DNA of 64,000 nt, taken from assembly GCF_030503615.1 (NCBI RefSeq), contig NZ_CP129963.1, forward strand, positions 2,604,001 through 2,668,000, written 5' to 3'. Source of the stretch: Sphingobacterium sp. BN32 (lineage in GTDB: Bacteria; Bacteroidota; Bacteroidia; Sphingobacteriales; Sphingobacteriaceae). Under the pieces are notes generated by a model. The model saw only the letters and a program-made list of their open reading frames with translations, was not told where the DNA came from and did not search any database. Both the position numbers and the translations under genes were made by a program. Positions 36,139 to 45,334 of the stretch are shown here, in pieces; position 1 is the stretch's first letter, and the number at the start of each line of letters is the position of its first letter.

Positions 36139-38754
36139 ATGAGCATAGCAAAAACGTACAATCCTAGAGAAGCAGAAGACAAATGGTATTCTTATTGGAT
36201 GGAAAACGGGTTCTTCCGTTCTGTTCCTGATGAGCGAGAGCCATACACTATCGTAATGCCGCCACCAAACGTAACTGGTGTGTTGCATATGGGCCACATG
36301 TTGAACAACACGATCCAAGATGTGTTGATCCGTCGCGCACGTATGCAGGGTAAAAACGCATGCTGGGTTCCTGGAACCGACCATGCCTCCATTGCGACAG
36401 AGGCTAAAGTCGTCGCTATGCTAAAGGAAAAAGGAATCGATAAGAAATCTATTACGCGCGAAGAGTTCTTAAAATACGCTTGGGAATGGAAAGAGAAATA
36501 CGGAGGTATTATCTTGAAACAATTGGAAAAGCTTGGTGCTTCTTGTGACTGGGATCGCACGAAGTTTACCATGGATCCTGATCTGTCCGAAGCGGTTATC
36601 GATACATTCATTAAGTTTTACAAAGAAGGGTATATCTACCGTGGCGTTCGTATGGTAAACTGGGACCCACAAGGTAAAACAGCCCTTTCAGATGAAGAAG
36701 TTATCCGTAAAGAAGTAAACCAGAAGCTCTACTACGTACGCTATTTTATCAAGGATAGCGAAGAGAATATCATCATTGCGACAACGCGTCCGGAGACTAT
36801 TATGGCCGATACAGCAATTTGTATCAATCCATTGGACGAGCGATATAAGCATTTACAAGGAAAATCAGTGTTAGTGCCCCTAGTAAACCGTGAGATTCCT
36901 GTGATCCAGGATGAATACGTTGAGATGGAATTCGGTACGGGATGTCTAAAAGTAACGCCAGCACACGACTTAAATGACTACGAGTTAGGCCAAAAACATA
37001 ATCTTGAAGTTATCGACATCTTAAATGATGACGGTACATTAAACGAGAAAGCACAAATATTAGTAGGCGAAGATCGCTTTGCTGCACGCAAGAAAGTTGT
37101 CGCTTTATTAGAAGAAGCTGGACAGATTGAAAAGATTGAAGATTATAAATCGCAAGTAGGATTTTCAGAGCGTACAGATGCTGCTATTGAACCCAAGCTA
37201 TCCATGCAGTGGTTCTTGAAGATGGACCACCTGGCAAAACCAGCATTAGAATATGTAGAAAACGGCGAGATTAAGTTGATTCCAGATAAGTTCTTTGCGT
37301 CCTACAAACATTGGATGGAGAATGTTAAAGACTGGTGTATTTCTCGTCAGCTTTGGTGGGGACAGCGCATTCCTGCTTGGTTCAACGATAAGAACGAATG
37401 GGTTGTTGCTAAAACAGAGGCCGAAGCTATCGCTGAGTTTGAGCAACAAGGAAAGTCAGCGTCAGGGATTCGTCAGGAAGACGATGTACTGGACACCTGG
37501 TTTTCTTCCGGACTATGGCCGCTATCTGTATTCGACGGTGTTAGAAATCCAGAGAACGAAGAATTCAAATACTACTACCCAACCAATGATCTAGTTACTG
37601 CTCCTGAGATTTTATTCTTCTGGGTAGCACGTATGATCATCATGGGGCATGACTATACGCAGAAGCCGCCTTTCCGCAACGTATATCTGACCGGTATTGT
37701 TCGCGATAAATTAGGCCGCAAGATGTCTAAGTCATTAGGCAACTCGCCTGATCCAATCGAATTGATGGAGCAGTATGGTACTGATGGTGTTCGCGTAGGA
37801 ATGCTATTATCTTCACCAGCTGGAAACGACTTGATGTTCGATGTTTCTTACTGTGAACAAGGACGTAACTTCGCCAATAAGATATGGAATGCGTTTCGTC
37901 TGGTAAAAGGATGGGACACAACGGACGCTCCAGCTACCGAAGCACAAAAAACTGCTGCTCAATGGTTCGAAAGCCGCTTTAACCAAGCGCTTGCAGAAAT
38001 TGATGAACACTTTGCTAACTATCGTTTATCAGATGCTTTAATGGCAACTTATAAATTGATTTGGGATGATTTCTGTGCATGGTATTTAGAGCTTGTAAAA
38101 CCGGCTTATCAAGCTCCTATCGAAGCTGAAACGTTAGAAACGGTAAAAGCACTGTTCCAAAAAGTATTGAAACTTGCACACCCGTTCATGCCTTTCTTAA
38201 CGGAAGAATTATGGCATGATGAGTTATTCGGACAACGTGATACAAAAGACTGTATCATTGTCGCTGATTTTCCTTCGGTTGAAGGATTCGACGAGAAGAT
38301 TATCAAAGACTTCACGATTGTTCAACAGATTATCTCCGAAGTCCGCAATATCCGCAATTCAAAAGGTATCTCTCCAAAAATCGCACTTCCATTGGCTATC
38401 AATGGTGCGGAATTGGACTATGCAAAGTTTAAAGAGAGCATCATTAAACTAGCAAATATCGAGGATTTAACTTTCGTCAATGAAAAAGTATCCGGAGCGG
38501 TAAGTTTCTTGGCAGGTAAGAACGAATGCTATGTAGCATTGGAGAATAATATCGACGTCGATGCGGAAAAAGAACGCATCGGAAAAGAAATCGAATACTT
38601 AAAGGGATTTCTGAATTCGGTAGATAAAAAGCTTTCTAACGAACGTTTTGTTCAAAATGCGAAACCTGAAATCGTAGAAAACGAGAAAAACAAGAAAGCT
38701 GACGCAGAAGCGAAGATCCAGATTTTAGAAGAAAGCTTATTAAGCTTAGGATAA
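36139..38754 (+). CDS. valS: Valyl-tRNA synthetase
   Basis: 871 residues, the usual bacterial ValRS length. Class-I signatures: PPNVTGVLHMGHMLNNT (HMGH at 50-53), WVPGTDHASIATEAKV, the CP1 editing domain with TTRPETIMADTAICINP, and KMSKSLGNSPDPIEL with Lys 528. The anticodon-binding domain follows, and the C-terminal coiled coil (about 805-871, many Glu/Lys/Asn) is typical of ValRS. It charges tRNA-Val in the cytoplasm. It is monocistronic with a strong terminator. No T-box-like leader is visible in the 176-base upstream spacer; a TATTTTTG -7-like box lies at 36100-36107. Confidence 0.97.
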   Translation: MSIAKTYNPREAEDKWYSYWMENGFFRSVPDEREPYTIVMPPPNVTGVLHMGHMLNNTIQDVLIRRARMQGKNACWVPGTDHASIATEAKVVAMLKEKGIDKKSITREEFLKYAWEWKEKYGGIILKQLEKLGASCDWDRTKFTMDPDLSEAVIDTFIKFYKEGYIYRGVRMVNWDPQGKTALSDEEVIRKEVNQKLYYVRYFIKDSEENIIIATTRPETIMADTAICINPLDERYKHLQGKSVLVPLVNREIPVIQDEYVEMEFGTGCLKVTPAHDLNDYELGQKHNLEVIDILNDDGTLNEKAQILVGEDRFAARKKVVALLEEAGQIEKIEDYKSQVGFSERTDAAIEPKLSMQWFLKMDHLAKPALEYVENGEIKLIPDKFFASYKHWMENVKDWCISRQLWWGQRIPAWFNDKNEWVVAKTEAEAIAEFEQQGKSASGIRQEDDVLDTWFSSGLWPLSVFDGVRNPENEEFKYYYPTNDLVTAPEILFFWVARMIIMGHDYTQKPPFRNVYLTGIVRDKLGRKMSKSLGNSPDPIELMEQYGTDGVRVGMLLSSPAGNDLMFDVSYCEQGRNFANKIWNAFRLVKGWDTTDAPATEAQKTAAQWFESRFNQALAEIDEHFANYRLSDALMATYKLIWDDFCAWYLELVKPAYQAPIEAETLETVKALFQKVLKLAHPFMPFLTEELWHDELFGQRDTKDCIIVADFPSVEGFDEKIIKDFTIVQQIISEVRNIRNSKGISPKIALPLAINGAELDYAKFKESIIKLANIEDLTFVNEKVSGAVSFLAGKNECYVALENNIDVDAEKERIGKEIEYLKGFLNSVDKKLSNERFVQNAKPEIVENEKNKKADAEAKIQILEESLLSLG

Positions 38755-38773
38755 ACAGTAAATACTAAAAAAG

Positions 38774-38804
38774 AAAGGGCTATCACTACGATAGCCCTTT
38801 TCTT
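38774..38804. terminator. Bidirectional terminator between valS and the PepSY-like gene
   Basis: Perfect 11-base stem AAAGGGCTATC / GATAGCCCTTT with an ACTAC loop, flanked by A-rich and T-rich runs, so it can work for both convergent genes. Confidence 0.9.
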
Positions 38805-38819
38805 TTATCCTGCCAGTGC

Positions 38820-39320
38820 TTATCTCCCCTGACGTATGAACTTGCCATTCAAATCATAGAACAGTTCCGTTTCGTTCGCCAATTCCAACTCATAACCCGT
38901 TAGTTCTTTATCGGCTGATTGAACTGCCAATCCATTAAAGTTAGCATTCAAATGGTCCTGAATAGCCTTTGGAAGGACCGCTAATGGAATAGCGACCATA
39001 CCTTCCGTACTGATCTCCGTCCAGTTACCGTCTTTATCGAAGTCTATTTCTGTACCCTCGCTCAGTTTCGCTTCGTGCATTGTTCCATCCTTTGATGGCG
39101 ACATCTTGTCCTCCGTTTTGGTAATTCCGGCTTCCGGAAAATGTGTTTCTATAAAACTCTTCGCCCCTTCAGGCAAGCCTGCAGGAGTGCTCGACGAAGC
39201 CGATGAGGGTAAAGGTTCAGTCGTTGGCAGGTTGCTCGTATTTTGCGACTGTTTAGTCTCCTGATTGCAAGAGAACATTAAAAAAGGGATTCCAAATATC
39301 AATAATTTTTTCATCGTCAT
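38820..39320 (-). CDS. PepSY-like domain lipoprotein
   Basis: 166 residues, or 164 if the second ATG (MKKLLIF) is used. The lipobox MFSC gives a lipidated Cys at about 18, followed by a Ser/Thr/Pro-rich linker of about 30 residues. The folded part (about 48-166) reads PEGAKSFIETHFPEAGITKTED and later IPLAVLPKAIQDHLNANF, with IDFDKDGNWTEI and LFYDLNGKFI, matching the paired halves of the putative beta-lactamase-inhibitor-like PepSY-like family common in Bacteroidota. It is a periplasmic or surface lipoprotein; the function is unknown. Confidence 0.8.
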   Translation of the reverse strand: MTMKKLLIFGIPFLMFSCNQETKQSQNTSNLPTTEPLPSSASSSTPAGLPEGAKSFIETHFPEAGITKTEDKMSPSKDGTMHEAKLSEGTEIDFDKDGNWTEISTEGMVAIPLAVLPKAIQDHLNANFNGLAVQSADKELTGYELELANETELFYDLNGKFIRQGR

Positions 39321-39498
39321 TTTATTTTATAAACACTCGGTAAACAACATTGTTCAAATAAAGATAATTTAACTCAATCTTTATAATTACCAAAAATCAG
39401 TATTAATACTTCCTCCCTTTTACCTAAATTTTATATAACTTTAATCAATGTTTGACTAATTCGACTAATTGTTCAAACAGCTATTTAACCTTTTTTTT

Positions 39499-40143
39499 AT
39501 GGAAACACGATTTTTGAAAACAATCCAAAGCTCCATTAAACAATGGTACATCCCGCTTATCATTGGAATCCTGCTTATTATATTAGGTATCTATACATTA
39601 GCTAGTCCGCTTGCATCCTATTTAGCCTTAGCAAGCATCTTCAGTATGTACTTTTTAATTTCCGGATTAATGGAAATCATCTTTGCACTGAACAATAGAA
39701 ATGAGATTGAAGGTTGGGGATGGTACTTAGCTGGAGGCGTAATCAACGCATTATTTGGATGTATTTTATTAGGAAATCCAGCCATTTCTATAGCAACTTT
39801 ACCGCTCATCCTTGGATTCTACACGATGTTCAAGTCATTTCAACTGCTATCCCTTTCCATGGACATGAAAGCTTATGGGGTTCGGCAATGGCGCTGGATT
39901 ACCGCATTTGCGGTCATGGGAATTCTATTCAGTTTTATCCTGATCTGGAACCCTGTTTTTGCAGGATTTACGCTCGTCGTATGGACCGGGCTTGCCATTA
40001 TCTCCTCGGGTATCGGATCTATTGTCCTTTCCTATCAATTAAAACGACTCAAGACCATTGCAAGTGGTGTTTCTGAGGAATGGAAAAAACGTTTTGAAGA
40101 TTTAAAAAGAGAATATTACCGCAGCATCGAAGACAAAAGTTAA
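39499..40143 (+). CDS. HdeD/DUF308-family membrane protein
   Basis: 214 residues from ATG at 39499; a TTG ten codons upstream is rejected. Six membrane helices are visible, beginning WYIPLIIGILLIILGIYTL and followed by AGGVINALFGCILL, in the pairwise-repeated pattern of HdeD proteins. A short basic, charged tail (EEWKKRFEDLKREYYRS) lies on one side of the membrane. In E. coli HdeD contributes to acid resistance at high cell density; here no acid-stress genes are near, so only the family is supported. A terminator follows and a Tat-exported SOD comes next. Confidence 0.85.
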   Translation: METRFLKTIQSSIKQWYIPLIIGILLIILGIYTLASPLASYLALASIFSMYFLISGLMEIIFALNNRNEIEGWGWYLAGGVINALFGCILLGNPAISIATLPLILGFYTMFKSFQLLSLSMDMKAYGVRQWRWITAFAVMGILFSFILIWNPVFAGFTLVVWTGLAIISSGIGSIVLSYQLKRLKTIASGVSEEWKKRFEDLKREYYRSIEDKS

Positions 40144-40175
40144 CACCCTATATCTTTCGATTTCTCGGAAAAACA

Positions 40176-40207
40176 AAAAAGGGCCGCTCTACACGAGCGG
40201 CCTTTTT
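40176..40207 (+). terminator. Terminator after the HdeD-like gene
   Basis: GGCCGCTC / GAGCGGCC stem with a 5-base loop, preceded by AAAAAA and followed by TTTTT, starting about 33 bases after the stop. Confidence 0.9.
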
Positions 40208-40252
40208 AGCTGATCCTTATTTATCGCAATTCAATAATAACCCATATGACGC

Positions 40253-40295
40253 TTTTGTGACGAATTCACAAAAATTTAACAATGTATTCATTGTT
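40253..40295. promoter_or_regulatory. Two tandem inverted repeats upstream of the superoxide dismutase gene
   Basis: TTTTGTGA (40253-40260) / TCACAAAA (40266-40273) with a 5-base spacer, then AACAATG (40278-40284) / CATTGTT (40289-40295) with a 4-base spacer. They end 64 bases before the sod start and 8 bases before a TATCTTTA -7-like box at 40304-40311. The first resembles general dyad operators (TGTGA-N-TCACA of the Crp/Fnr superfamily); the second could be a separate site. Confidence 0.5.
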
Positions 40296-40359
40296 TTAAC
40301 AATTATCTTTAGAACATAATTTTAAAACTATTGAACAAGAAAAAACTAATAATTATAAA

Positions 40360-41076
40360 ATGGCAAACAGAAGAAATTTCATCAAAAATAGCTTAGGATT
40401 AGCCGCAGGCGTATTAATAGCAAAGAACTCCGGCGCAACTGAGAGCCTTTTAGGGTTGGGTCAAACAGCGTTTAAGTTCGAAATGGAACCCCTTGGTTAT
40501 GCATTTAATGCATTAGAAGGTGCTATCGATGCACAAACCATGCAGATTCACTACGAGAGACATTACGGTGCGTATGTAAAAAATGCAAATGATGCTATCG
40601 CGGAAGAGAAAGTTCAAGCGAAAGATGCGAAAAGTATCTTCCAATCGATGGACAAATACAGTGCTAAATTAAGAAACAACGCAGGCGGTGCTTATAATCA
40701 TGCGATGTTCTGGAAATTATTACGTCCGGCAAAGGCTGATAATAAACCTAGCGGAACACTACTGCAAGCTATCAACAAAGATTTTGGTGGATTCGATCAG
40801 TTTAAAGAGCAATTCGCCAAAGCTGCAACTTCACAGTTTGGCTCCGGATGGGCATGGTTGGTTGTAGAAAATGGTAAATTGAAAGTAGGCGGTACGCCAA
40901 ATCAAGATAACCCTTTGATGAAAGGCGTCGCATTACAAGGCAAGCCAATCTTAGGCTTAGACGTTTGGGAGCATGCTTATTATTTGAAATATCAAAACAA
41001 GCGTCCTGATTATGTAGGCAACTTCTGGTCTATCGTCAATTGGGATCAAGTACAGAAATACTACGACGCTAAGTAA
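40360..41076 (+). CDS. Fe/Mn superoxide dismutase with Tat signal peptide
   Basis: 238 residues, about 35 more than a cytoplasmic SodB/SodA. The extension begins MANRRNFIKNSLGLAAGVLI, a clear twin-arginine signal (RRNFIK), so the folded, metal-loaded enzyme is exported. The SOD body starts near FKFEMEPLGYAFNALEGAID. Metal ligands: His in QIHYERHYGAYV, His in GAYNHAMFW, and Asp and His in LDVWEHAYYLKY. It dismutates superoxide in the periplasm. It is flanked by terminators on both sides and so is monocistronic, with two dyad symmetries upstream. Confidence 0.92.
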   Translation: MANRRNFIKNSLGLAAGVLIAKNSGATESLLGLGQTAFKFEMEPLGYAFNALEGAIDAQTMQIHYERHYGAYVKNANDAIAEEKVQAKDAKSIFQSMDKYSAKLRNNAGGAYNHAMFWKLLRPAKADNKPSGTLLQAINKDFGGFDQFKEQFAKAATSQFGSGWAWLVVENGKLKVGGTPNQDNPLMKGVALQGKPILGLDVWEHAYYLKYQNKRPDYVGNFWSIVNWDQVQKYYDAK

Positions 41077-41087
41077 GCACACAATCC

Positions 41088-41137
41088 AAAATAGCCTGAA
41101 TAGTAAGCGAGTCCACTCGCGCTATTCAGGCTATTTT
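41088..41137. terminator. Terminator between sod and the RND permease gene
   Basis: Long 16-base stem AAAATAGCCTGAATAG / CTATTCAGGCTATTTT, with an inner GCGAGT/ACTCGC stem in the loop. It is followed by T-rich sequence and serves the two convergent genes. Confidence 0.9.
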
Positions 41138-41197
41138 CGTTAATATACTACCGTTCTGCAGCTCCTCTGCGATAAACAGATTCCGATTTAATCTAAT

Positions 41198-44100
41198 CTA
41201 CGCTTTTGCTGCCCCCTCTTCCACTTCAATCTTTGGCGGAATCAGCTTATAGACAACAGGCGTTACGATACGGGACAACAAGGTTGAGCTAATCAAGCCA
41301 CCGATCATCACAATAGCTAGAGGTGAAATCAAAGGATTTGAAGACCAGGCTATCGGCATCAAGCCGCCAATCGCGGTGAGCGAAGTCAAAATAATCGGTA
41401 AAAACCTAATCTCCCCAGCCTTCTCAATAGCTTCATTCAACTCCATCCCTTCCTTTCTCAACTGGTTGGTAAAATCGACCAAAAGTATAGTATTCTTTAC
41501 CTCAATACCCGCAAGAGCCACAATACCGATCGTTGCTACGAAAGAAAGTGTATTGCCAGTAACCAATAATGCGAGAACCGCACCTACTATTCCCAAAGGA
41601 ATCACAGAAAGTACAATCAGCGTACTTTTAAAGGTTTTGAATTCAAGAATCAATACAGCGATAAACATAAAGATGGTAATCAGGATAATAGTACCAAAAC
41701 CTCCAAATGCCATCTCTCTACTTTCCACTTCACCTCCCATTTCATAGCTATACCCCGCAGGAAAAGGGAATTTATCCATCTGTTCAATGACCGCGTTAAT
41801 AACCTCATCGTTATTATAGCCTTTCTGAACGAAGGAGTTCACCGACACCGTTCTTTCCTTATCGATGTGATAGATATTAGAAGGTGATACTTCAAACTCC
41901 AGACTAGCCAGCTGCGAAAGCGGAATAGCCTGCCCGGCGACATTGTCCACAAAAATTCCTTCCAAAGTTTCAAGCGTGGCATCCTTTGCGCGAGGAACAG
42001 AAACGATGATATCATAATCATTATCGTCTTTATCAGGATCCGAATAAGTCCCAACCTGATAGCCCGCCAATGCCACACGGATAGTCTGATCGATCGAAGA
42101 AGTCGGCACCCCTAAGGCCATCGCCTTCTCCCTATTGATATTTACCCGAATATCTGTCTTGTTATTTTTTATCGGGTTATTGACATACTCCGAACCAGGC
42201 GTATTCTTCAACAATACTTCCGCTTTCGCTGCTAGCGAACGTAAGGTATCGAGATTATCCCCAAAGATGCGTATCTCTACTGGCGAAATCACCGGCACCC
42301 CCTGCTCAAAATTCCGAACCTCGACCTTCGCTCCTAAGTAGGGCGTCCATTTCTTGCGCAGATTCTCAATTATTTGAATCTTATCGCTGGACTTAACATC
42401 GTCGTGCAATTGCACGAATATATCCGCATACGAGACATTCTCCTGCCCCTGTTGCATATTGTAGTAAACCCGAGGATTACCTTTGCCGACATTCGTCGTA
42501 AAGTATTTCACATCTTCCATCCCCTTCAGCTCCTTCTCAATCTCTCTGCTAATGCGATTAGTCGTCTGTATGTTATCCTGCAGCTCACTGCTGATATGAA
42601 TCATGAACTGTGGCTTTTCCGAAGGTGGAAATAAACTGAAACCGACTACCGGAATCAAAGCCAAAGAGCCTAAGAATATCGCTAATGCGATCAAGGTGGT
42701 TCTACCTGGATGCTTCAAGGCTTTGTCCAAAAAGACACCATAGCTCTTATGAATAATATTTTGCATCGTCCTAAGGATTGCATTTCCTCCTTCATGCTCA
42801 TGCGGTTTAAGGAGTTTACTGGATAAGAAAGGAACTACTAGGAGGGCGATCAGCATGGAACCGATCACCGAGGTGATAACCGCAATAGGCATACTGCGGA
42901 TAAACTCACCCGCCATTTCGGGCATAAATACCAAGGGCATAAAGGCAATAACAAGTGTAACTGTACAGCCCAGCACTGCTAAAGCGATTTGCTCCGTCCC
43001 CTTGATGGAGGCCTCCAAACGACTATATCCTTCACGCATCCAGCGTTCAATATTCTCAACGACGACAATGCTATCATCCACGACCAGCCCCAGGGCAACG
43101 ACAAATCCTACGATACTCAATTGGTTTAAGGAGTACCCGAAGGAGTTCATTGCGATAACCCCCAAGCCGAGTGAGAGCGGAATAGCGATCATCACCACCA
43201 AAGATGCGCGCGTACCTAGAGGTAATAGCGTAATAAGCACCAAGCAGATTGCGATGGCGAAGTCTATTCCCAGCCCTCCTAATCGTTTATTGACATTGTT
43301 AGCCTGATCAAAATTTACGATCATATCGACATTGTCAGGCAGTGTTTGTTCAAATTTATCTAAGACCTTCAAATATTCCTTTTGCGTATCCGAAATATTC
43401 ATCCCGATCTTTTGTGCAGCATTGATCAATACGGCATTATAACCGTTCAGACGTGTAATGTGGTTATTCGTTCCGAAAGTCGGATAAACACTGGCGACTT
43501 CCTTCAACGTAATATTCTTACCCTGTCCGCTCGCAACGATCGTATTCTTGATATCCTCAATTTGCTGGTAATTCCCAGAAGTCTTCACGCTGAAAGTTTT
43601 ATCGCCCGCAATGACAGAACCTGCGGGGATATTTTGATTTTCACTCTGAATCGATTGGATAATGCGATTCATCGGAATGCCAAGTTCCGCTATTTTTGCC
43701 TGATCGATGTCAACGCGAATCTGCTGATCCGGAAGCCCAGAGATCTCGACTTCCTTTAAAGCTTTAACCTTCTCCAGGTCTTGCTTCAATTTATCAGCAA
43801 GCTCTTTGATAGTCGTCTTTGAAGCATTTTCCGAAACAAGCGCTAGCTGAATGACCGACACATTGGTAGGATCGATCTTCTGCACTTCCATGCTGTAGAT
43901 ATTCTCCGGCAGCTCGGGCGTCGCAGCGTTCAGCTCGCGCACCAATTCCTGATATTTATCGTCATAGTCCGTTCCATATTCGAACTCGACAAAGAAAAAG
44001 GCGACGCTATTATTGATGGTCGTTTTTATTCTTTTGATATCATCCAACGCGTAGAATCGCGCTTCCAAGGGCTTCACGATCAATTGCTCCATATCCTTGG

Positions 44101-44266
44101 GATTCGTCCCTGGCTGAACAACAATGACCGGGAAGCTGACGGCTTTCATATCTGGGTCCTCTGCCCTCGGCATCGTGAGCAAGGAGGTCGCAGCGACCAA
44201 CATCACCATAAGCACCATAATCATGGTGAATTGGTAATTCTTTATCGGGTATTTAATTAAGCTCAT
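41198..44266 (-). CDS. RND-family efflux permease (HAE-like)
   Basis: 1022 residues with the full RND architecture: 12 membrane helices and two large periplasmic loops. The TM4 block is LGLVVDDSIVVVENIERWMREG, with the paired Asp of proton-translocating multidrug RND pumps, unlike the DFGxxxDGA motif of the metal pump at 1.5 kb. The N-terminus (SLIKYPIKNYQFTMIMVLMVM) and the MPRAEDPD segment match the adaptor-dependent MdtB/AcrB-like group in Bacteroidota. It is the last gene of tetR-tolC-adaptor-permease, 11 bases after the adaptor. The substrate is probably organic toxicants or drugs, inferred from the family and the TetR regulator. Confidence 0.92.
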   Translation of the reverse strand: MSLIKYPIKNYQFTMIMVLMVMLVAATSLLTMPRAEDPDMKAVSFPVIVVQPGTNPKDMEQLIVKPLEARFYALDDIKRIKTTINNSVAFFFVEFEYGTDYDDKYQELVRELNAATPELPENIYSMEVQKIDPTNVSVIQLALVSENASKTTIKELADKLKQDLEKVKALKEVEISGLPDQQIRVDIDQAKIAELGIPMNRIIQSIQSENQNIPAGSVIAGDKTFSVKTSGNYQQIEDIKNTIVASGQGKNITLKEVASVYPTFGTNNHITRLNGYNAVLINAAQKIGMNISDTQKEYLKVLDKFEQTLPDNVDMIVNFDQANNVNKRLGGLGIDFAIAICLVLITLLPLGTRASLVVMIAIPLSLGLGVIAMNSFGYSLNQLSIVGFVVALGLVVDDSIVVVENIERWMREGYSRLEASIKGTEQIALAVLGCTVTLVIAFMPLVFMPEMAGEFIRSMPIAVITSVIGSMLIALLVVPFLSSKLLKPHEHEGGNAILRTMQNIIHKSYGVFLDKALKHPGRTTLIALAIFLGSLALIPVVGFSLFPPSEKPQFMIHISSELQDNIQTTNRISREIEKELKGMEDVKYFTTNVGKGNPRVYYNMQQGQENVSYADIFVQLHDDVKSSDKIQIIENLRKKWTPYLGAKVEVRNFEQGVPVISPVEIRIFGDNLDTLRSLAAKAEVLLKNTPGSEYVNNPIKNNKTDIRVNINREKAMALGVPTSSIDQTIRVALAGYQVGTYSDPDKDDNDYDIIVSVPRAKDATLETLEGIFVDNVAGQAIPLSQLASLEFEVSPSNIYHIDKERTVSVNSFVQKGYNNDEVINAVIEQMDKFPFPAGYSYEMGGEVESREMAFGGFGTIILITIFMFIAVLILEFKTFKSTLIVLSVIPLGIVGAVLALLVTGNTLSFVATIGIVALAGIEVKNTILLVDFTNQLRKEGMELNEAIEKAGEIRFLPIILTSLTAIGGLMPIAWSSNPLISPLAIVMIGGLISSTLLSRIVTPVVYKLIPPKIEVEEGAAKA

Positions 44267-44277
44267 GTGCTATCCTC

Positions 44278-45327
44278 CTATTTTATCACCGTAATTGGAG
44301 ACCCATCCTGTAAGTAGGGCGATCCGGATACGATCAATGCGCCGGCATCTTCCAATCCGGATTCAATAAGCACCTCATCCTTCTCAATAGAAGCAACTTT
44401 AACCTTCTGCTTTCTGGCCGTTTTTCCATCTTTACTGATGAAGACATAGCCCTCTGTCCCACTACCATCCAGTAGCGAAGAGAACGGAATTCGCCAGCCC
44501 TTGCCAGCACTAGCCTGGCTTACGGTAATCTGCGATTTTCCAAATACCCCGGAAGCTAGCTTCCCAGCAGGTTTGCCTTGGACTGCCAGATGAATGCTGA
44601 ATGTTCCTGACTGAGGATCCAGACCTTCAGATTTCTTCGACACGACCGCCGCCAGCGTACTGTTCGGAATGGCATCTGTCTGAATGCTCGCTTTATCGCC
44701 GACTTTAATCTGTGCCCACTGGCTATCGCTTACCCCTACTTTCAACATCCAGACTCCTTTACTCGCGCCATTGACCTGTAGCACAGGAGTGCCCGGACCA
44801 ACAACCTGTCCCTCATTCGCCAATTTCGCCAATACAAAGCCCGACACAGGGGAATGTATCTGCGAGTGCTGTTGATTAAACCCTACAGATTTCAGATCCT
44901 CCTGCGCCACCGCTAAGGCGGTTCGTGCATTCTGCAACTGCTCCAGCGTTGCTACGCTATCTCTATAGAGCTTTTCCGCTCTTTCATAATCTCTTCTCGC
45001 CTTCTCCACGCCTAATCGAGCCTGCCCGGCCTTAGCATCTACCTCCGAGGTATGTACTGCCGCTAATACCTGCCCCTTACGAACAGCATCACCTTCTTTA
45101 ACGTAAATACGCGAGATAACACCTCCATTTTTAAATCCTAATAGCGTTTCATCATCGGTTGTAAAAACTCCGGTGGCTTCTACCACACTCGCCGTTCCGT
45201 TCTGTTGCAAGGGAACCAGTTTTACCAGAATGGTATCCTGAACCGGAATCCCGGCACTGCGTTCTGCCTGATGGCAGCTGCTCAATAAAAGTATTCCGAA
45301 TACTATACTTGATAGTGTTGTTTTCAT
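44278..45327 (-). CDS. RND efflux periplasmic adaptor lipoprotein
   Basis: 349 residues. Lipobox LSSC gives a lipidated Cys at about 18. The order is typical: barrel-sandwich first half (GGVISRIYVKEGDAVRKGQVLA), coiled-coil hairpin (about 95-140, RAEKLYRDSVATLEQLQNA), second half (VSGFVLAKLANEGQVVGPGTPVLQV), beta-barrel domain and membrane-proximal domain. It bridges the permease encoded 11 bases downstream and the TolC-like channel encoded 7 bases upstream. Confidence 0.92.
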   Translation of the reverse strand: MKTTLSSIVFGILLLSSCHQAERSAGIPVQDTILVKLVPLQQNGTASVVEATGVFTTDDETLLGFKNGGVISRIYVKEGDAVRKGQVLAAVHTSEVDAKAGQARLGVEKARRDYERAEKLYRDSVATLEQLQNARTALAVAQEDLKSVGFNQQHSQIHSPVSGFVLAKLANEGQVVGPGTPVLQVNGASKGVWMLKVGVSDSQWAQIKVGDKASIQTDAIPNSTLAAVVSKKSEGLDPQSGTFSIHLAVQGKPAGKLASGVFGKSQITVSQASAGKGWRIPFSSLLDGSGTEGYVFISKDGKTARKQKVKVASIEKDEVLIESGLEDAGALIVSGSPYLQDGSPITVIK

Positions 45328-45334
45328 GTCTTGA

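Noticed and set aside
39469..39498. TTG start for the HdeD-like gene
   Set aside because: The ATG at 39499 gives the usual length; the extra ten residues are not conserved in character and would start within AT-rich leader sequence.
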